A stretch of 64,000 nt of DNA, from positions 148,238-212,237 of the forward strand of contig NZ_JAJSLW010000012.1 of NCBI RefSeq assembly GCF_021729145.1, read 5' to 3'. The notes beneath the pieces were generated by a model. It saw only the letters and a program-made list of their open reading frames with translations. It did not search any database and had not been told where the DNA came from. A program made the translations under genes and the position numbers. Within the stretch, counting starts at the first letter, position 1. Every line of letters begins with the position of its first letter. Of the stretch, positions 9,615 to 18,910 are shown in pieces. The stretch is from Membranihabitans maritimus. GTDB lineage: Bacteria > Bacteroidota > Bacteroidia > Chitinophagales > Saprospiraceae.

Positions 9615-9622
9615 TAGCTTTG
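9615..9622 (+). promoter_or_regulatory. Candidate -7 element TAGCTTTG for the DUF1573 lipoprotein gene
   Basis: An exact match to TAnnTTTG, 32 bases before the ATG at 9654, which gives a plausible short leader. The -33 position is a T-rich run rather than a clear TTTG. Confidence 0.5.
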
Positions 9623-9653
9623 CGTTTCATAAGTATTAATAAAATATTTGGAC

Positions 9654-10139
9654 ATGAAAAATAATTGGTTATTGATCCCCTTCGTACTATTGGCATTGGT
9701 TTCTTGTAATTCAGGTGGCGATAGTGATCTAAGGGATCAAGCGCGTGAAAGTCTCGAAAATCAAACCGTTGTTTCTCCAGGTGCTCAGGGCGCAATGGCG
9801 GCTCAAACAGATGAAGTATCTGGTCCTGTTACCGCTATAACTTTTGAATCTAAAAAGTTTGATTTTGGTACGGCCGAATCGGGTGATAAAGTGAAAAATG
9901 TATTCAAGTTTACTAATACGGGTGATGAACCGCTTGTTATTTCAAATGTAAAACCTTCCTGCGGTTGTACTACTCCAAGTTGGCCAAAGGAACCTATTGC
10001 TCCAGGTGAATCAGGCGAAATTGAGGCTATTTTTGATACATCAGGTAAATCAGGGGCGCAGACAAAATCGATTACAGTAACGGCTAATACAGATCCTTCT
10101 TCAAGTATTTTAATTTTGGAAGGAACAGTAAATAAGTAA
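9654..10139 (+). CDS. DUF1573 lipoprotein (ASH/HYDIN-like Ig fold)
   Basis: A 161-residue lipoprotein. The signal peptide ends LALVSC with lipidated Cys18, followed by an acidic and Gln/Ala-rich linker. Residues ~55-160 form a DUF1573 domain: KFDFGTAESGDKVKNVF, FTNTGDEPLVISNVKPSCGCT and the closing ILEGTV. The paired cysteines of SCGCT are the family hallmark. These proteins are abundant in Bacteroidota and are thought to be surface or periplasmic, but no precise role is known. An in-frame TTG at 9648 is a less likely start. A hairpin terminator follows at 10171. Confidence 0.88.
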   Translation: MKNNWLLIPFVLLALVSCNSGGDSDLRDQARESLENQTVVSPGAQGAMAAQTDEVSGPVTAITFESKKFDFGTAESGDKVKNVFKFTNTGDEPLVISNVKPSCGCTTPSWPKEPIAPGESGEIEAIFDTSGKSGAQTKSITVTANTDPSSSILILEGTVNK

Positions 10140-10170
10140 TAGAAATAGAAGAACATTTACATAAAGATGA

Positions 10171-10203
10171 GCTGAAGGATAGATTTATTCTTCAGCTTTT
10201 TTT
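10171..10203 (+). terminator. Intrinsic terminator after the DUF1573 gene, overlapping the rdgB stop
   Basis: A 10-base stem (GCTGAAGGAT at 10171-10180 with ATTCTTCAGC at 10187-10196, one G-T pair) and a six-base loop, followed by seven T. The stop codon of the convergent rdgB (10192-10194) lies inside the descending arm. Confidence 0.8.
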
Positions 10204-10776
10204 GTGTAAATATTGAATGAATTTTTGAAGCGCTAATGCCCGGTGACTAATAGTGTTTTTTGTTTCAATGGAAAGTTCTGCAAAGGTTTGATCGTACCCA
10301 TCGGGTAGGAAAATAGGATCATATCCAAACCCTTTATCTCCTGATTTTCCTGTCGTTATCGTTCCATAAATTATTCCTTCAAATGTTGATATATCTCCAT
10401 TTTCTATATATGCCAGCACGGTTTTAAATCGGGCGTTTCGATTTTTGATATCCTTTAGTTTATGAAGCACCAATTCTATGTTATCTTCATTTGATTTTTG
10501 ATCACCTGCATATCTGGCCGAGTATACACCCGGCTCGCCATTAAGGGCTTCAATTTCAAGCCCTGTATCTTCAGCAAAACAATTAATTTGATATTTTTCA
10601 TAAATAAATGTAGCTTTTTGCACAGCATTGCCTTCGATTGTGTCTTGAGTTTCGGGTATTTCTCCATTAAATCCAATAGATTTAAGGTCTTTGATAATAA
10701 ATTGGTCTCCGATTTTTTTCTGTACTTCCATGAGCTTATTTTGATTGGAAGTGGCAAAGAGAAGTTTATCCTTCAT
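10192..10776 (-). CDS. rdgB: XTP/dITP (non-canonical purine NTP) pyrophosphatase
   Basis: Hydrolyses ITP, XTP and dITP to monophosphates, keeping deaminated purines out of DNA and RNA. The HAM1/RdgB family pattern is clear: N-terminal FATSNQNKLMEV, the acidic active-site segment CFAEDTGLEIEALNGEPGVYSARYAG, GDKGFGYDPIFLPDG, and the closing SHRALALQKF. At 194 residues it is the normal size. Its start overlaps the end of the upstream minus-strand gene by 11 bases, so the pair is probably translated from one message. Confidence 0.96.
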   Translation of the reverse strand: MKDKLLFATSNQNKLMEVQKKIGDQFIIKDLKSIGFNGEIPETQDTIEGNAVQKATFIYEKYQINCFAEDTGLEIEALNGEPGVYSARYAGDQKSNEDNIELVLHKLKDIKNRNARFKTVLAYIENGDISTFEGIIYGTITTGKSGDKGFGYDPIFLPDGYDQTFAELSIETKNTISHRALALQKFIQYLHKKS

Positions 10777-11206
10777 TTAAAATGGTTGTTTTTAGGAGAT
10801 TCCATAATTGGGCTTTTTCGTCTTTAGACTTCATAATCATGGACGGGGAGGATGCTTTGGCGATAGTCAAATTAAATAGGTTGCTAATTGTATAATTTTC
10901 TGAATCGAGATTCAATCCCAGCTGACGAGGCTTTATTCCCATAAGTAATACAAACATTTTTGAATTCGAAGAAATTTTTTCAATAAGCGAAAATGTATCA
11001 CTCTCATTTATTGAGACTATTTGGATGTTAGAAGAATCCAGGTTAAGTGTTTTCATCACTTTATTTACAAAATTTAATTCTTCAGGGTTGGTTTCAGGCA
11101 CAATTGTCAATATCTTTACGTTTTCATTTATATTGAAGCAATTTTTGTCATTTAAGGTATTTGTCTTATAGATTTTATATTCACTAAATGGGTTTTGTTG
11201 ATACAT
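10766..11206 (-). CDS. Unknown conserved-looking protein upstream of rdgB
   Basis: A 146-residue protein taken from the ATG at 11206; a longer frame exists but would run into ilvE on the other strand, so I reject the earlier starts. No signal peptide or membrane segment. It alternates beta-strand and helix patterns (KILTIVPETNPEELNFVNKVM; IQIVSI; KMFVLLMGIKPRQLGL), suggesting a small alpha/beta domain. The pattern is faintly reminiscent of small DNA polymerase III accessory subunits, but I cannot support that. It overlaps rdgB by 11 bases and is divergent from ilvE across only 37 bases. Confidence 0.6.
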   Translation of the reverse strand: MYQQNPFSEYKIYKTNTLNDKNCFNINENVKILTIVPETNPEELNFVNKVMKTLNLDSSNIQIVSINESDTFSLIEKISSNSKMFVLLMGIKPRQLGLNLDSENYTISNLFNLTIAKASSPSMIMKSKDEKAQLWNLLKTTILNEG

Positions 11207-11210
11207 ATTG

Positions 11211-11218
11211 TAAATTTG
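11211..11218 (+). promoter_or_regulatory. Candidate -7 element TAAATTTG before ilvE
   Basis: A perfect TAnnTTTG match in the 37-base gap between the divergent unknown gene and ilvE, 25 bases before the ilvE ATG. No well-spaced TTTG upstream. Confidence 0.4.
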
Positions 11219-11243
11219 TATTATACCTGTAAAATTATGAGTT

Positions 11244-12311
11244 ATGAGCACCATTGCATCAAATTTTAAAGTTACAAAAGTTTCTGAATCCAGATTGACC
11301 GAAGTGGATTTAAAAAATATTCCATTCGGGAGAGTGTTCACAGATCACATGTTCATTGCTCATTATGCGGAGGGGCAATGGAAGGATATGGAAATAAAAA
11401 AATTGGAGAATTTTTCGTTACATCCTTCTAATCTTGCTTTACATTATGGTCAATCCATATTTGAAGGGATGAAGGCTTCAAAGAATGAGAAAGGAAATCC
11501 ACTTTTGTTTAGGCCGGACGAACACATCAAAAGGTTGAACAGATCTGCAGAAAGAATGTGCATGCCCTTATTTCCAGAAGATGTCTTTGTCGAAGCATTA
11601 ACTGAATTAGTGAAAATTGATAAGGACTGGATTCCCGATCACCCGGGCAGTTCTTTATATATCCGTCCCTTGATGTTCGCTACAGATGAGTTTTTAGGGG
11701 TTGCTCCTTCTGAGACTTTTATTTTTGTGATTTTACTATTACCGGTTGGTCCATATTATGATAAGCCCGTTAAATTGATTGCCGACCCCACTTATGTAAG
11801 AGCTGTAAAGGGAGGTACCGGTGAAGCAAAAACAGCTGGAAACTACGCAGCGTCGCTTTATCCTTCGAAAGTGGCAAAAGAAAATGGATTTGATCAAATC
11901 CTGTGGCTGGATGGCGTAGAAAAAAAGTTTGTTCAGGAAGTTGGAACGATGAATATATTTTTCGTGTTTGATGACCGCATTGTCACACCGAAAGCAGATG
12001 GTGCCATTCTTAAGGGGATAACACGAAAATCTTTTATAGAATTACTTAAAGACAAAGGGTTTATAGTAGAGGAACGACCTGTGGAGATACAGGAAGTAAT
12101 GGATAAAGGGAAATCCGGGGAATTAAAGGAAGTTTTTGGTTCCGGTACGGCCGCAGTGGCTACGACTATAACGCAAATAAATTACCTAGATCAAGTGATT
12201 AAATTTGATCCGGACAAAGCTGAAATTGCCCCATGGTTAAAGGAAAATATCGAAGATATGAGAAATGGAAGAAAAAAAGACCCATATGGATGGGTACTGG
12301 AGGTGATGTAA
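11244..12311 (+). CDS. ilvE: Branched-chain-amino-acid aminotransferase
   Basis: A PLP enzyme that interconverts Leu, Ile and Val with their 2-oxo acids. It is a fold-type IV aminotransferase of the eukaryote-like, ~355-residue subclass (BCAT type II). Key segments are LHYGQSIFEGMKA, RPDEHIKRLNRSAERMCMP, YVRAVKGGTGEAKTAGNYAASL (the PLP Lys region is GEAKTAGNY), and VQEVGTMNIFFV, with FGSGTAAV near the C-terminus. It is a single-gene unit: promoter-like element upstream and a clear terminator at 12341. Confidence 0.96.
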   Translation: MSTIASNFKVTKVSESRLTEVDLKNIPFGRVFTDHMFIAHYAEGQWKDMEIKKLENFSLHPSNLALHYGQSIFEGMKASKNEKGNPLLFRPDEHIKRLNRSAERMCMPLFPEDVFVEALTELVKIDKDWIPDHPGSSLYIRPLMFATDEFLGVAPSETFIFVILLLPVGPYYDKPVKLIADPTYVRAVKGGTGEAKTAGNYAASLYPSKVAKENGFDQILWLDGVEKKFVQEVGTMNIFFVFDDRIVTPKADGAILKGITRKSFIELLKDKGFIVEERPVEIQEVMDKGKSGELKEVFGSGTAAVATTITQINYLDQVIKFDPDKAEIAPWLKENIEDMRNGRKKDPYGWVLEVM

Positions 12312-12340
12312 ATAGCTGTAAAATAAATTAATATATATAA

Positions 12341-12370
12341 GGCTCGGAGTGTAAACCCGGGCCTTTTTTT
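12341..12370 (+). terminator. Intrinsic terminator of ilvE
   Basis: Seven-base GC-rich stem GGCTCGG (12341-12347) with CCGGGCC (12357-12363), a nine-base loop and a run of seven T. Confidence 0.85.
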
Positions 12371-12514
12371 GTCCTTCTGTTCTTATAGTTAAATAATGTA
12401 TAAAGTGTATAAAGTTTTACTTTAGTGTTTAATATATTATAAAAAATCATAATTTGGCAAGGTTATTGCTTCACTTCAATTGTCTTACTGGACGTAAGCT
12501 AAAATTGAGGTGTT

Positions 12515-15500
12515 ATGAAGAAAACTTATTTACTAACCCGAATTTTGAAACCTGATTTGCATATAGCAAGAAAGGTTACTTTCGCGTTAGTCCTATATTT
12601 AATCGGAATAAATTTCGTGTATTCACAAGGCCCAAATTGTGAGGAATTTATTCCGGGAATTGATTATGATGGTAATTCATTCTTTTATGTTCATGAATTT
12701 TTATCTAACGAACCGGAATTGCCTGTAAGGCTGACAATCAGAAATAATGGGCAAGAAATTGTGCACGAAAGTCAGCATTACAATTACGATGATATAGTAT
12801 CATTTAATATATGTCCCTATCTTCAGGATAGTCTGCAATTTAGGGTTGAAAATGATGAAAGTTACTGCGAGAGTAAGATATATGTTGGTATACCACCCAA
12901 ACCTTATATGAATGGAAGATACACTACCGTTTTTTGTAGTGATTCAATTGTGAAAAATGAACAGCCTATTGATAGTATTTACCCGGATGTAATCTTTGCT
13001 TGTGGAGTAGAACCAAAAGTTACCTTTTCTTCTGATTGGGTAGATAAATATGATTGTGAAGATTATGACAATGATACTTTAAAGGTCATTTATCGCGAAT
13101 TCGAAGGTTTTGATAAATACAAACGTCGATTTGCGACGCAGGATACTATTGTAGTACTAAAGGTTCCTGAAATTACGGATAGTCAATTTATCTGTGCTGA
13201 AAATGATACCTTGTTTTGTGGCAAAGCAGATGATTTCGGTCCAAAATTCTTTTATGAGAACCCGATTACCGGGGAGAATGATACCATTTCGATGGTAGAT
13301 GTAACTATCGGATCTAATAAGATACTTGAGTTTAATGCTACTTCTTATCTTGAAGAGTGTGGTATTCAGTATTCTGTTCAGTCAGAACTGATAGACAATA
13401 CAAAGTGTGAGAAAAGGTATAGGGTCGAAGTAGAATTTTCTCAAAATTGTTATTTCTCTGAGCCCGGACTTATGAGGCGAAATAAGGGATTATCGAATTT
13501 GGGAAAGGGGAAATACCGATGTGTATTCTGGGCATTGGACCGTGATACCCTGGCTCCTTCCATTCTGATAGAAGATCTCGTAATTACAAATAAAACGACT
13601 ACGCATAATTGTGAAGCTCCTATAGAATTCCCTGCCATTAAAATTGAAGACAAATGGGCTGGGGTAAGACATGCAAAAGCAGATGTAAGAGGAGAATTTA
13701 CTGTGGAACTTACAAAGCAAGGCGATTTTTGGAAACCTGTAGAAAAAAGATTTCTTCCCGTCGGCGGTCAAACATATGAACATTTCTCCGATAAATTAAT
13801 GTCAGATTTTGAGAACGCAATGGACAGGAATTTTTCAGATTCGTACAGAAAGTATACAGACCCTATAAGTTGCATTCCGTTTTCCCTGGTAGGAAATGGA
13901 AAAGCGAAATTATCCTTACAAGAGGGTATCTGTAGTCAGTCATTGACTGTAAATACATATGGAAGTTCTGAACCTGTAGCTCTGGAAGTTCCGCTGCAAC
14001 CAAGGGCGCCGGACAATTCAGTGATCAAGGTAGCTGTAGATGTGTATACTGATAATCCCTTTACACTTCGCGGATATGATATGTACAATAATTGGGTCCA
14101 TCACGATTCTGTAATAGAGCAACCATTAGGGTGTGGCAGGGTCCGAAAAATTTATGAATTTTCGGATTCCGTGGAATACATACGTATGTCGGCGCTTACA
14201 GGAAGTTTTTCGATTGATAATTTCAATTATTCTATTACCACAAAGATAGAAAACGCTTATAAAGTCATAGTGGAAGGTAAGGATAGTTGTAATCTGATGG
14301 CACAAGATTCGTTTTACATAATAGTAAAAGACAAAACTGAACCTACTGTTGCTTGTGATAAAGATATTGTTGTTGGATTGACAGGTAAGCTGACCTGGGT
14401 TGATGCTAATATTTTTGATGAAGGGAGTTATGATAATTGTGGTATTTATACCATTTTGGGACGTCGGAAAAACTGGGCAAATTCATGTGGAGTGAATCTT
14501 TGTGATGGATTGGAAACAGATAAGCGAATTAATCCGGTTGAAGCACATTATGCTGAATTTGTGGATTGGCTCAAATACGATGGAGAACCGTGTTCGGAGA
14601 TGTTGTATGAACAATGGCAATTGGATTCGGCTTATTACTGTCCGAAAACTGATGAACACGGCAATGTAATTAAAGGCAAGAAACCCACATTAGGAGGAGG
14701 ATGGACGGAAAAAATACCATTTTGTTGTGAAGATGCTTGTGGAGAAGTGGATATTGAATTATTAGTAGTGGATTATTGGTGTAATTGGACTATATGTTGG
14801 ACCACAGTAAAAGTGGAAGATAAACAGGGATTATCTGTTATCCAGGATATTGAACGGGAATTGACCATTTCGTGCGCATCGTATTCAGAAAATTATCAGG
14901 ATTTGGTTGAAAAAGCGTTAATGTATAATGGTGACGAGTTTGAAAATACTGATAGGGTAAAAGCATTTGATGACTTAGACGAAGTTTTCGGAGGCTATGA
15001 AGAAGTGTGGAAGAACATCGATGGATATTTAGTTGATAAGGAGGGTGGAAATGTAGTGCCATCTGAGTATACAACAACTGTAAAGGATATTCGATGTGAA
15101 AACTATTCAAAGAAAGAAAAAGTTGCGATATATAATGAACATACCGGAAAGTATGATTGGGTGGAAGAATATATTCCTGCGGTAAAAAAAGAGGAGACTG
15201 AAATACAAGTGCGAAATGGAATTATTGCTGTTAATTGTTCCGTAAGTGTGTATCAGGATCTTTGGGTTGATTTAGACGATTGTGGTACTGGGACGATTCG
15301 CAGGAGGTTTTTTATTGTAAGTGGCTGTAATGAAAGTATAAATGGTGGTAAAAAACTCAGGGATACTGTCTATAAAGAGCAGAAAATTATAATCAATCAG
15401 GATTGTGAAATAAGCCTTGGAATGTTCAACTTACCCACCAGAGAGATCTCCAAAGAAGTATGCTCCTTTGAAAAGGATCAGTTAGGTAATTATTCGGGTG

Positions 15501-16981
15501 ATCTTCACCCTGAGGAGACGGGCCGGCCTGATTTTATATGGAATCAAAGCTGTAAATCCCTGGAAATTAGTTATGAAGATAAGTTGTTTAACCTGGTAGG
15601 GAGTAATCAAAAAGCTGATTACAAGTTAATTCGGACCTGGGAAATAAAAGATTGGTGTGGTAGCTCTTCCGGGGAGCATGGTAATGTCAGGGGGAAAACG
15701 TTGGAATACGAACAAAAAATTATCATAACCGAAGTAGAGGAGTGCAATGACTCTTCAGGATTTTTTTCCATTGCTGGAAAGATAACTAATACAGCGATGA
15801 AACCAATGAAAGATGTAAATCTAACATTTCATTCGGGGGGTGAAATTGTGGGAAATGTTAAGACAAATGAAGTTGGAAATTATCACATGGAATTGGGGGA
15901 ATCGATGGATATAACAGTTGTACCTGAGAGAAAGACTGATATGATGAATGGTATTACGACCTTTGATATAATTCTAATTCATCAACATATTCTGAATAAG
16001 AATATACTGTCGGGACAATACAAGAAAGTTGCTGCAGATATCAATCAAAATGGCAGGATCGATTGGGTAGATGTTATGCAGCTTAGAAAAATAATGTTGA
16101 ATCCTGAATCCTTTTTACCTTATTCAAATGGATATCGGTTTTTCGAATCAACAACGGGCAATGAATATGGAATAGCAGAATCGGGAGAAGTATCGACCTT
16201 TAACATGGATTTTACTGGCGTTAAAATAGGGGATGTTGATTTCTCCTATATGGAAAGCAGTGATAATAGTCGTGGGCGGAATCTGTCTTTTGAAAATGTA
16301 GTGGATGGGTCCTCTTTCATTTTTAATATAAAAGACAGGGTTTTGAATCCTGGGAAGATTTATAAAATTCCGGTTACTGCAGGAAATGTTGATAATATTC
16401 TTGGGTTCCAATTTGAATTACAAGGCGATGAAGGTGCTGTTTCTTCCCTCAATATTCTACCTGGGGTTCTACAAATTACCAGCGATAATTATTCTTTTGG
16501 AGAATTGGGGAAATTATATGTAAGTTGGTCTGATGCTCGTGGGGTAATGGTTAATCAAGGTGATGTTTTATTCACGGCAGAGGTTCAGGTAAATGAACGA
16601 AAAACGGTTCAAAGTCTATTTCAACTGGGTAATTCGGTGTTGGCACCGGAAAGCTATATTGAACCTGGAATTGTTCAGGGGTTAGATGTTCGCATAATGC
16701 CAGACCATATGGAAGGAAGCCGAAATTTCGTTAATCATGCTCCTAATCCATTTTCTGAGGAGACCGTAATTTCATTCGAATTGGACGAAGAAGAAATGGT
16801 TAAATTTTCAGTATATGATATGGCGGGAAAGGCCATTATAAGTAAAGAAATTAATGGAAGTAGGGGAATGAATTCAGAAGTTATTTTCGGAGAGGCATTA
16901 CCAGCTTCAGGTATTTACTTTTATGAGATTAAAAGTTCCTCCATTCACAGGATTAATAAAGTAGTATTTATAAAAAGATAA
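12515..16981 (+). CDS. Giant secreted T9SS cargo protein with dockerin-like and cohesin-like domains
   Basis: A 1,488-residue protein. The N-terminus has a basic stretch and a hydrophobic signal ending near NFVYSQG. Most of the protein (to ~residue 1080) is cysteine-rich and consists of beta-sandwich, HYR-like blocks (for example VKDKTEPTVACDKDI and VVDYWCNWTICWTTVKVED). At ~1090 comes a carboxypeptidase-regulatory-like fold (FSIAGKITNTAMKPMKDVNL), then dockerin-like calcium loops (DINQNGRIDWVDVMQLRKIM), a cohesin-like segment (residues ~1270-1390), and a C-terminal type A T9SS sorting domain starting APNPFSEETVISF and ending in a basic VVFIKR. Such proteins are typical of Saprospiria. It should be exported across the outer membrane and either anchored or released; the ligand is unknown. 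It is transcribed alone, with a strong terminator after it. Confidence 0.88.
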   Translation: MKKTYLLTRILKPDLHIARKVTFALVLYLIGINFVYSQGPNCEEFIPGIDYDGNSFFYVHEFLSNEPELPVRLTIRNNGQEIVHESQHYNYDDIVSFNICPYLQDSLQFRVENDESYCESKIYVGIPPKPYMNGRYTTVFCSDSIVKNEQPIDSIYPDVIFACGVEPKVTFSSDWVDKYDCEDYDNDTLKVIYREFEGFDKYKRRFATQDTIVVLKVPEITDSQFICAENDTLFCGKADDFGPKFFYENPITGENDTISMVDVTIGSNKILEFNATSYLEECGIQYSVQSELIDNTKCEKRYRVEVEFSQNCYFSEPGLMRRNKGLSNLGKGKYRCVFWALDRDTLAPSILIEDLVITNKTTTHNCEAPIEFPAIKIEDKWAGVRHAKADVRGEFTVELTKQGDFWKPVEKRFLPVGGQTYEHFSDKLMSDFENAMDRNFSDSYRKYTDPISCIPFSLVGNGKAKLSLQEGICSQSLTVNTYGSSEPVALEVPLQPRAPDNSVIKVAVDVYTDNPFTLRGYDMYNNWVHHDSVIEQPLGCGRVRKIYEFSDSVEYIRMSALTGSFSIDNFNYSITTKIENAYKVIVEGKDSCNLMAQDSFYIIVKDKTEPTVACDKDIVVGLTGKLTWVDANIFDEGSYDNCGIYTILGRRKNWANSCGVNLCDGLETDKRINPVEAHYAEFVDWLKYDGEPCSEMLYEQWQLDSAYYCPKTDEHGNVIKGKKPTLGGGWTEKIPFCCEDACGEVDIELLVVDYWCNWTICWTTVKVEDKQGLSVIQDIERELTISCASYSENYQDLVEKALMYNGDEFENTDRVKAFDDLDEVFGGYEEVWKNIDGYLVDKEGGNVVPSEYTTTVKDIRCENYSKKEKVAIYNEHTGKYDWVEEYIPAVKKEETEIQVRNGIIAVNCSVSVYQDLWVDLDDCGTGTIRRRFFIVSGCNESINGGKKLRDTVYKEQKIIINQDCEISLGMFNLPTREISKEVCSFEKDQLGNYSGDLHPEETGRPDFIWNQSCKSLEISYEDKLFNLVGSNQKADYKLIRTWEIKDWCGSSSGEHGNVRGKTLEYEQKIIITEVEECNDSSGFFSIAGKITNTAMKPMKDVNLTFHSGGEIVGNVKTNEVGNYHMELGESMDITVVPERKTDMMNGITTFDIILIHQHILNKNILSGQYKKVAADINQNGRIDWVDVMQLRKIMLNPESFLPYSNGYRFFESTTGNEYGIAESGEVSTFNMDFTGVKIGDVDFSYMESSDNSRGRNLSFENVVDGSSFIFNIKDRVLNPGKIYKIPVTAGNVDNILGFQFELQGDEGAVSSLNILPGVLQITSDNYSFGELGKLYVSWSDARGVMVNQGDVLFTAEVQVNERKTVQSLFQLGNSVLAPESYIEPGIVQGLDVRIMPDHMEGSRNFVNHAPNPFSEETVISFELDEEEMVKFSVYDMAGKAIISKEINGSRGMNSEVIFGEALPASGIYFYEIKSSSIHRINKVVFIKR

Positions 16982-17011
16982 AGTTTTCTTCAATTTTACC
17001 TTAAGAAGAAA

Positions 17012-17040
17012 GGGGACTCAAAGGAGCCCCCTTTTTTTTT
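17012..17040 (+). terminator. Intrinsic terminator after the giant T9SS protein
   Basis: GGGG(A)CTC at 17012-17019 pairs with GAG-CCCC at 17025-17030 with one bulge, and nine T follow. It lies between two convergent genes and may partly serve both. Confidence 0.8.
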
Positions 17041-17055
17041 GCCCGTAGGATAAAA

Positions 17056-17913
17056 TTATTCCTGACTTCCGAGAATAAGGGGCAATCCGTCTTCTCCACT
17101 ACCAATAACCACAATTTTAGAATTTTGAGATTCTGCCAGTTGAAGCGTTGCCTCAATTCCTTTATTCCTCAATATGTTTTGGTCGATACTTGAACTTAAC
17201 AGGCGATTAGCATCTGCTTGTGCCTGGGCTTCTATTATGACCCTCTCAGCTTCCTTTCTTTCCCTTTCCAGTCGGAATTCATATTCGAGAGCAGACTGTT
17301 CTTCTTTTAGTTTGCGCTCTATGGCTTGTTCCAGTGTAGGAGGTAATTTAACCTCTCGAATAAGTACGGCATCCAAATAAATGTGTTTGGGGTCCACATT
17401 TTTTAGGGTTAACTCATATATCTCCGTTTGGATAGTTTCCCGTCTGCTACTATATAATTCCTCAGGTAGATACTTACCTATGACTTCCCGGGTAGCAGAT
17501 CGAAGTGATGGCTTAAGAACTCTTTCGGCGTAATCTATTCCAACCTCATTATGTAGTGAAGCTACCTTACCACTTTTAGGTTGGTACAAAAAGGAAAGAT
17601 CTAATTTGATATTGAGACCATTTCGGGAAAGAACCTCCATGGATTCGTTATCTTCATGTATTCGAACATCATAAACAAACATTTTATTCCATGGCATAAC
17701 AAGATGGAATCCCTGGTTATATGTGGTTTCCATATCCAGGCCACCCCCGAATCTTTTAAATAAGACCCCTTTATGTCCGGGTTCTATGGTGAGAAAAGTA
17801 GAACTGGTAAGTATGGATATTAGAATAATTCCTACAATAAAAGCGACAATCCATTTAGTAAGGCCGCTCAGATTGAATGCATTGGGTTGATTTGGTCTAT
17901 TCGTTTGATTCAT
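17056..17913 (-). CDS. Prohibitin-like SPFH/Band 7 membrane protein
   Basis: A 285-residue protein from the ATG at 17913 (ATG at 17919 also in frame). One N-terminal membrane segment (WIVAFIVGIILISILTSS) is followed by an SPFH domain: TIEPGHKGVLFKRFGGGLD, the central VLKPSLRSATREVIGKY and a long charged helix rich in Glu, Arg and Ala (EEQSALEYEFRLERERKEAE). This arrangement matches bacterial prohibitin-type scaffolds, which form membrane-bound rings and often modulate membrane proteases. Its start overlaps the 3' end of the GT9 gene on the same strand, so the two are probably one transcript. Confidence 0.9.
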   Translation of the reverse strand: MNQTNRPNQPNAFNLSGLTKWIVAFIVGIILISILTSSTFLTIEPGHKGVLFKRFGGGLDMETTYNQGFHLVMPWNKMFVYDVRIHEDNESMEVLSRNGLNIKLDLSFLYQPKSGKVASLHNEVGIDYAERVLKPSLRSATREVIGKYLPEELYSSRRETIQTEIYELTLKNVDPKHIYLDAVLIREVKLPPTLEQAIERKLKEEQSALEYEFRLERERKEAERVIIEAQAQADANRLLSSSIDQNILRNKGIEATLQLAESQNSKIVVIGSGEDGLPLILGSQE

Positions 17914-18910
17914 TGGCAATTTTTATTATTTGATTTACTTTAATATTAACATAATCTCCGGGCAGATCGTTCAGACATTTGAAATGTCCTTTTGGACAAT
18001 TTTCGCTGCCCAGTTTGGAACACGGGTGACATTTTAATGATTTATTTTCCAGGAAAATTGATTTGTGGGTCATTTCTTCAGGAAAATAAGGATCCATTCC
18101 CAGTGAGGGTGATGTTGCTCCCCAGATAGAGAGAATAGGCTTTTTAAAGGCTGCAGCTATGTGCATGGTTGCAGTATCATGTGAAATGACAAAAATACTG
18201 TCTTCAATTATTTTTGCGGATGTATGAAGATTACAAATGTTAACCATATTTATGCAATTATCACCTAGATGGTCTTTTATAAAGGCTGCAGCCTCAACCT
18301 CTGTCTTCCCTCCCAGGAGAACCAATGTACAGGGTAGGTTCCCAAAGTGATAAACGATCTTTTCCGGTGGCATCTTTTTGGTATTATAGGTACCTCCAAT
18401 ACCATATACAATATATTTTTTTTCTTGTATTGGGTTTACAGTTTTTTGGCCGTAATGATACTCCAATCCCAGATTATCATTTTCAATCCCTATTTTCATC
18501 AGACTGTGAAAGTACCTATTAACCAGGTGACGTGGTTCCTTTATGCTGTCGAATTGGAAATTGACCAATAACCATTTTTGTATATTGATCTTGTTGAAAG
18601 AAAGATGAGGGGCTTTTATTCTTCTTATAAATCTCAGGGATCTTAAGTTTTTATGTAAGTCAACAACCAGGTCATAGTTTTCTTTTTTTAATTCAGTGGC
18701 TAACTCAGTAAAATTATCATCTAATGGATGGATCTTATCAATATAGGGGTTAAACTCATGTATAAATTTGAATTTCTTTTTAGTCAACCAATGTACCTCG
18801 GCACCTAGTTGTGTTTTTATAGTCCTGAAAATGGGACTGCACAATATGATATCGCCTATGGAACTAAACCGTATAATTAGAATTTTTTTGTATGAAACAC
18901 CTTTTAGCAT
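17897..18910 (-). CDS. Glycosyltransferase family 9 (heptosyltransferase-like)
   Basis: A 337-residue enzyme of the ADP-heptose:LPS heptosyltransferase fold, probably acting on lipopolysaccharide core at the cytoplasmic face. Visible features are the N-terminal ILIIRFSSIGDIILCSPI, the donor-domain LLGGKTEVEAAAF, and the SHDTATMHIAAAFKKPILSIWGAT signature near residue 255. The C-terminal CHPCSKLGSENCPKGHFKC cysteine-rich tail is common in GT9 proteins. Overlap with the prohibitin-like gene suggests one operon. The exact sugar and acceptor cannot be told from sequence. Confidence 0.88.
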   Translation of the reverse strand: MLKGVSYKKILIIRFSSIGDIILCSPIFRTIKTQLGAEVHWLTKKKFKFIHEFNPYIDKIHPLDDNFTELATELKKENYDLVVDLHKNLRSLRFIRRIKAPHLSFNKINIQKWLLVNFQFDSIKEPRHLVNRYFHSLMKIGIENDNLGLEYHYGQKTVNPIQEKKYIVYGIGGTYNTKKMPPEKIVYHFGNLPCTLVLLGGKTEVEAAAFIKDHLGDNCINMVNICNLHTSAKIIEDSIFVISHDTATMHIAAAFKKPILSIWGATSPSLGMDPYFPEEMTHKSIFLENKSLKCHPCSKLGSENCPKGHFKCLNDLPGDYVNIKVNQIIKIANESNE

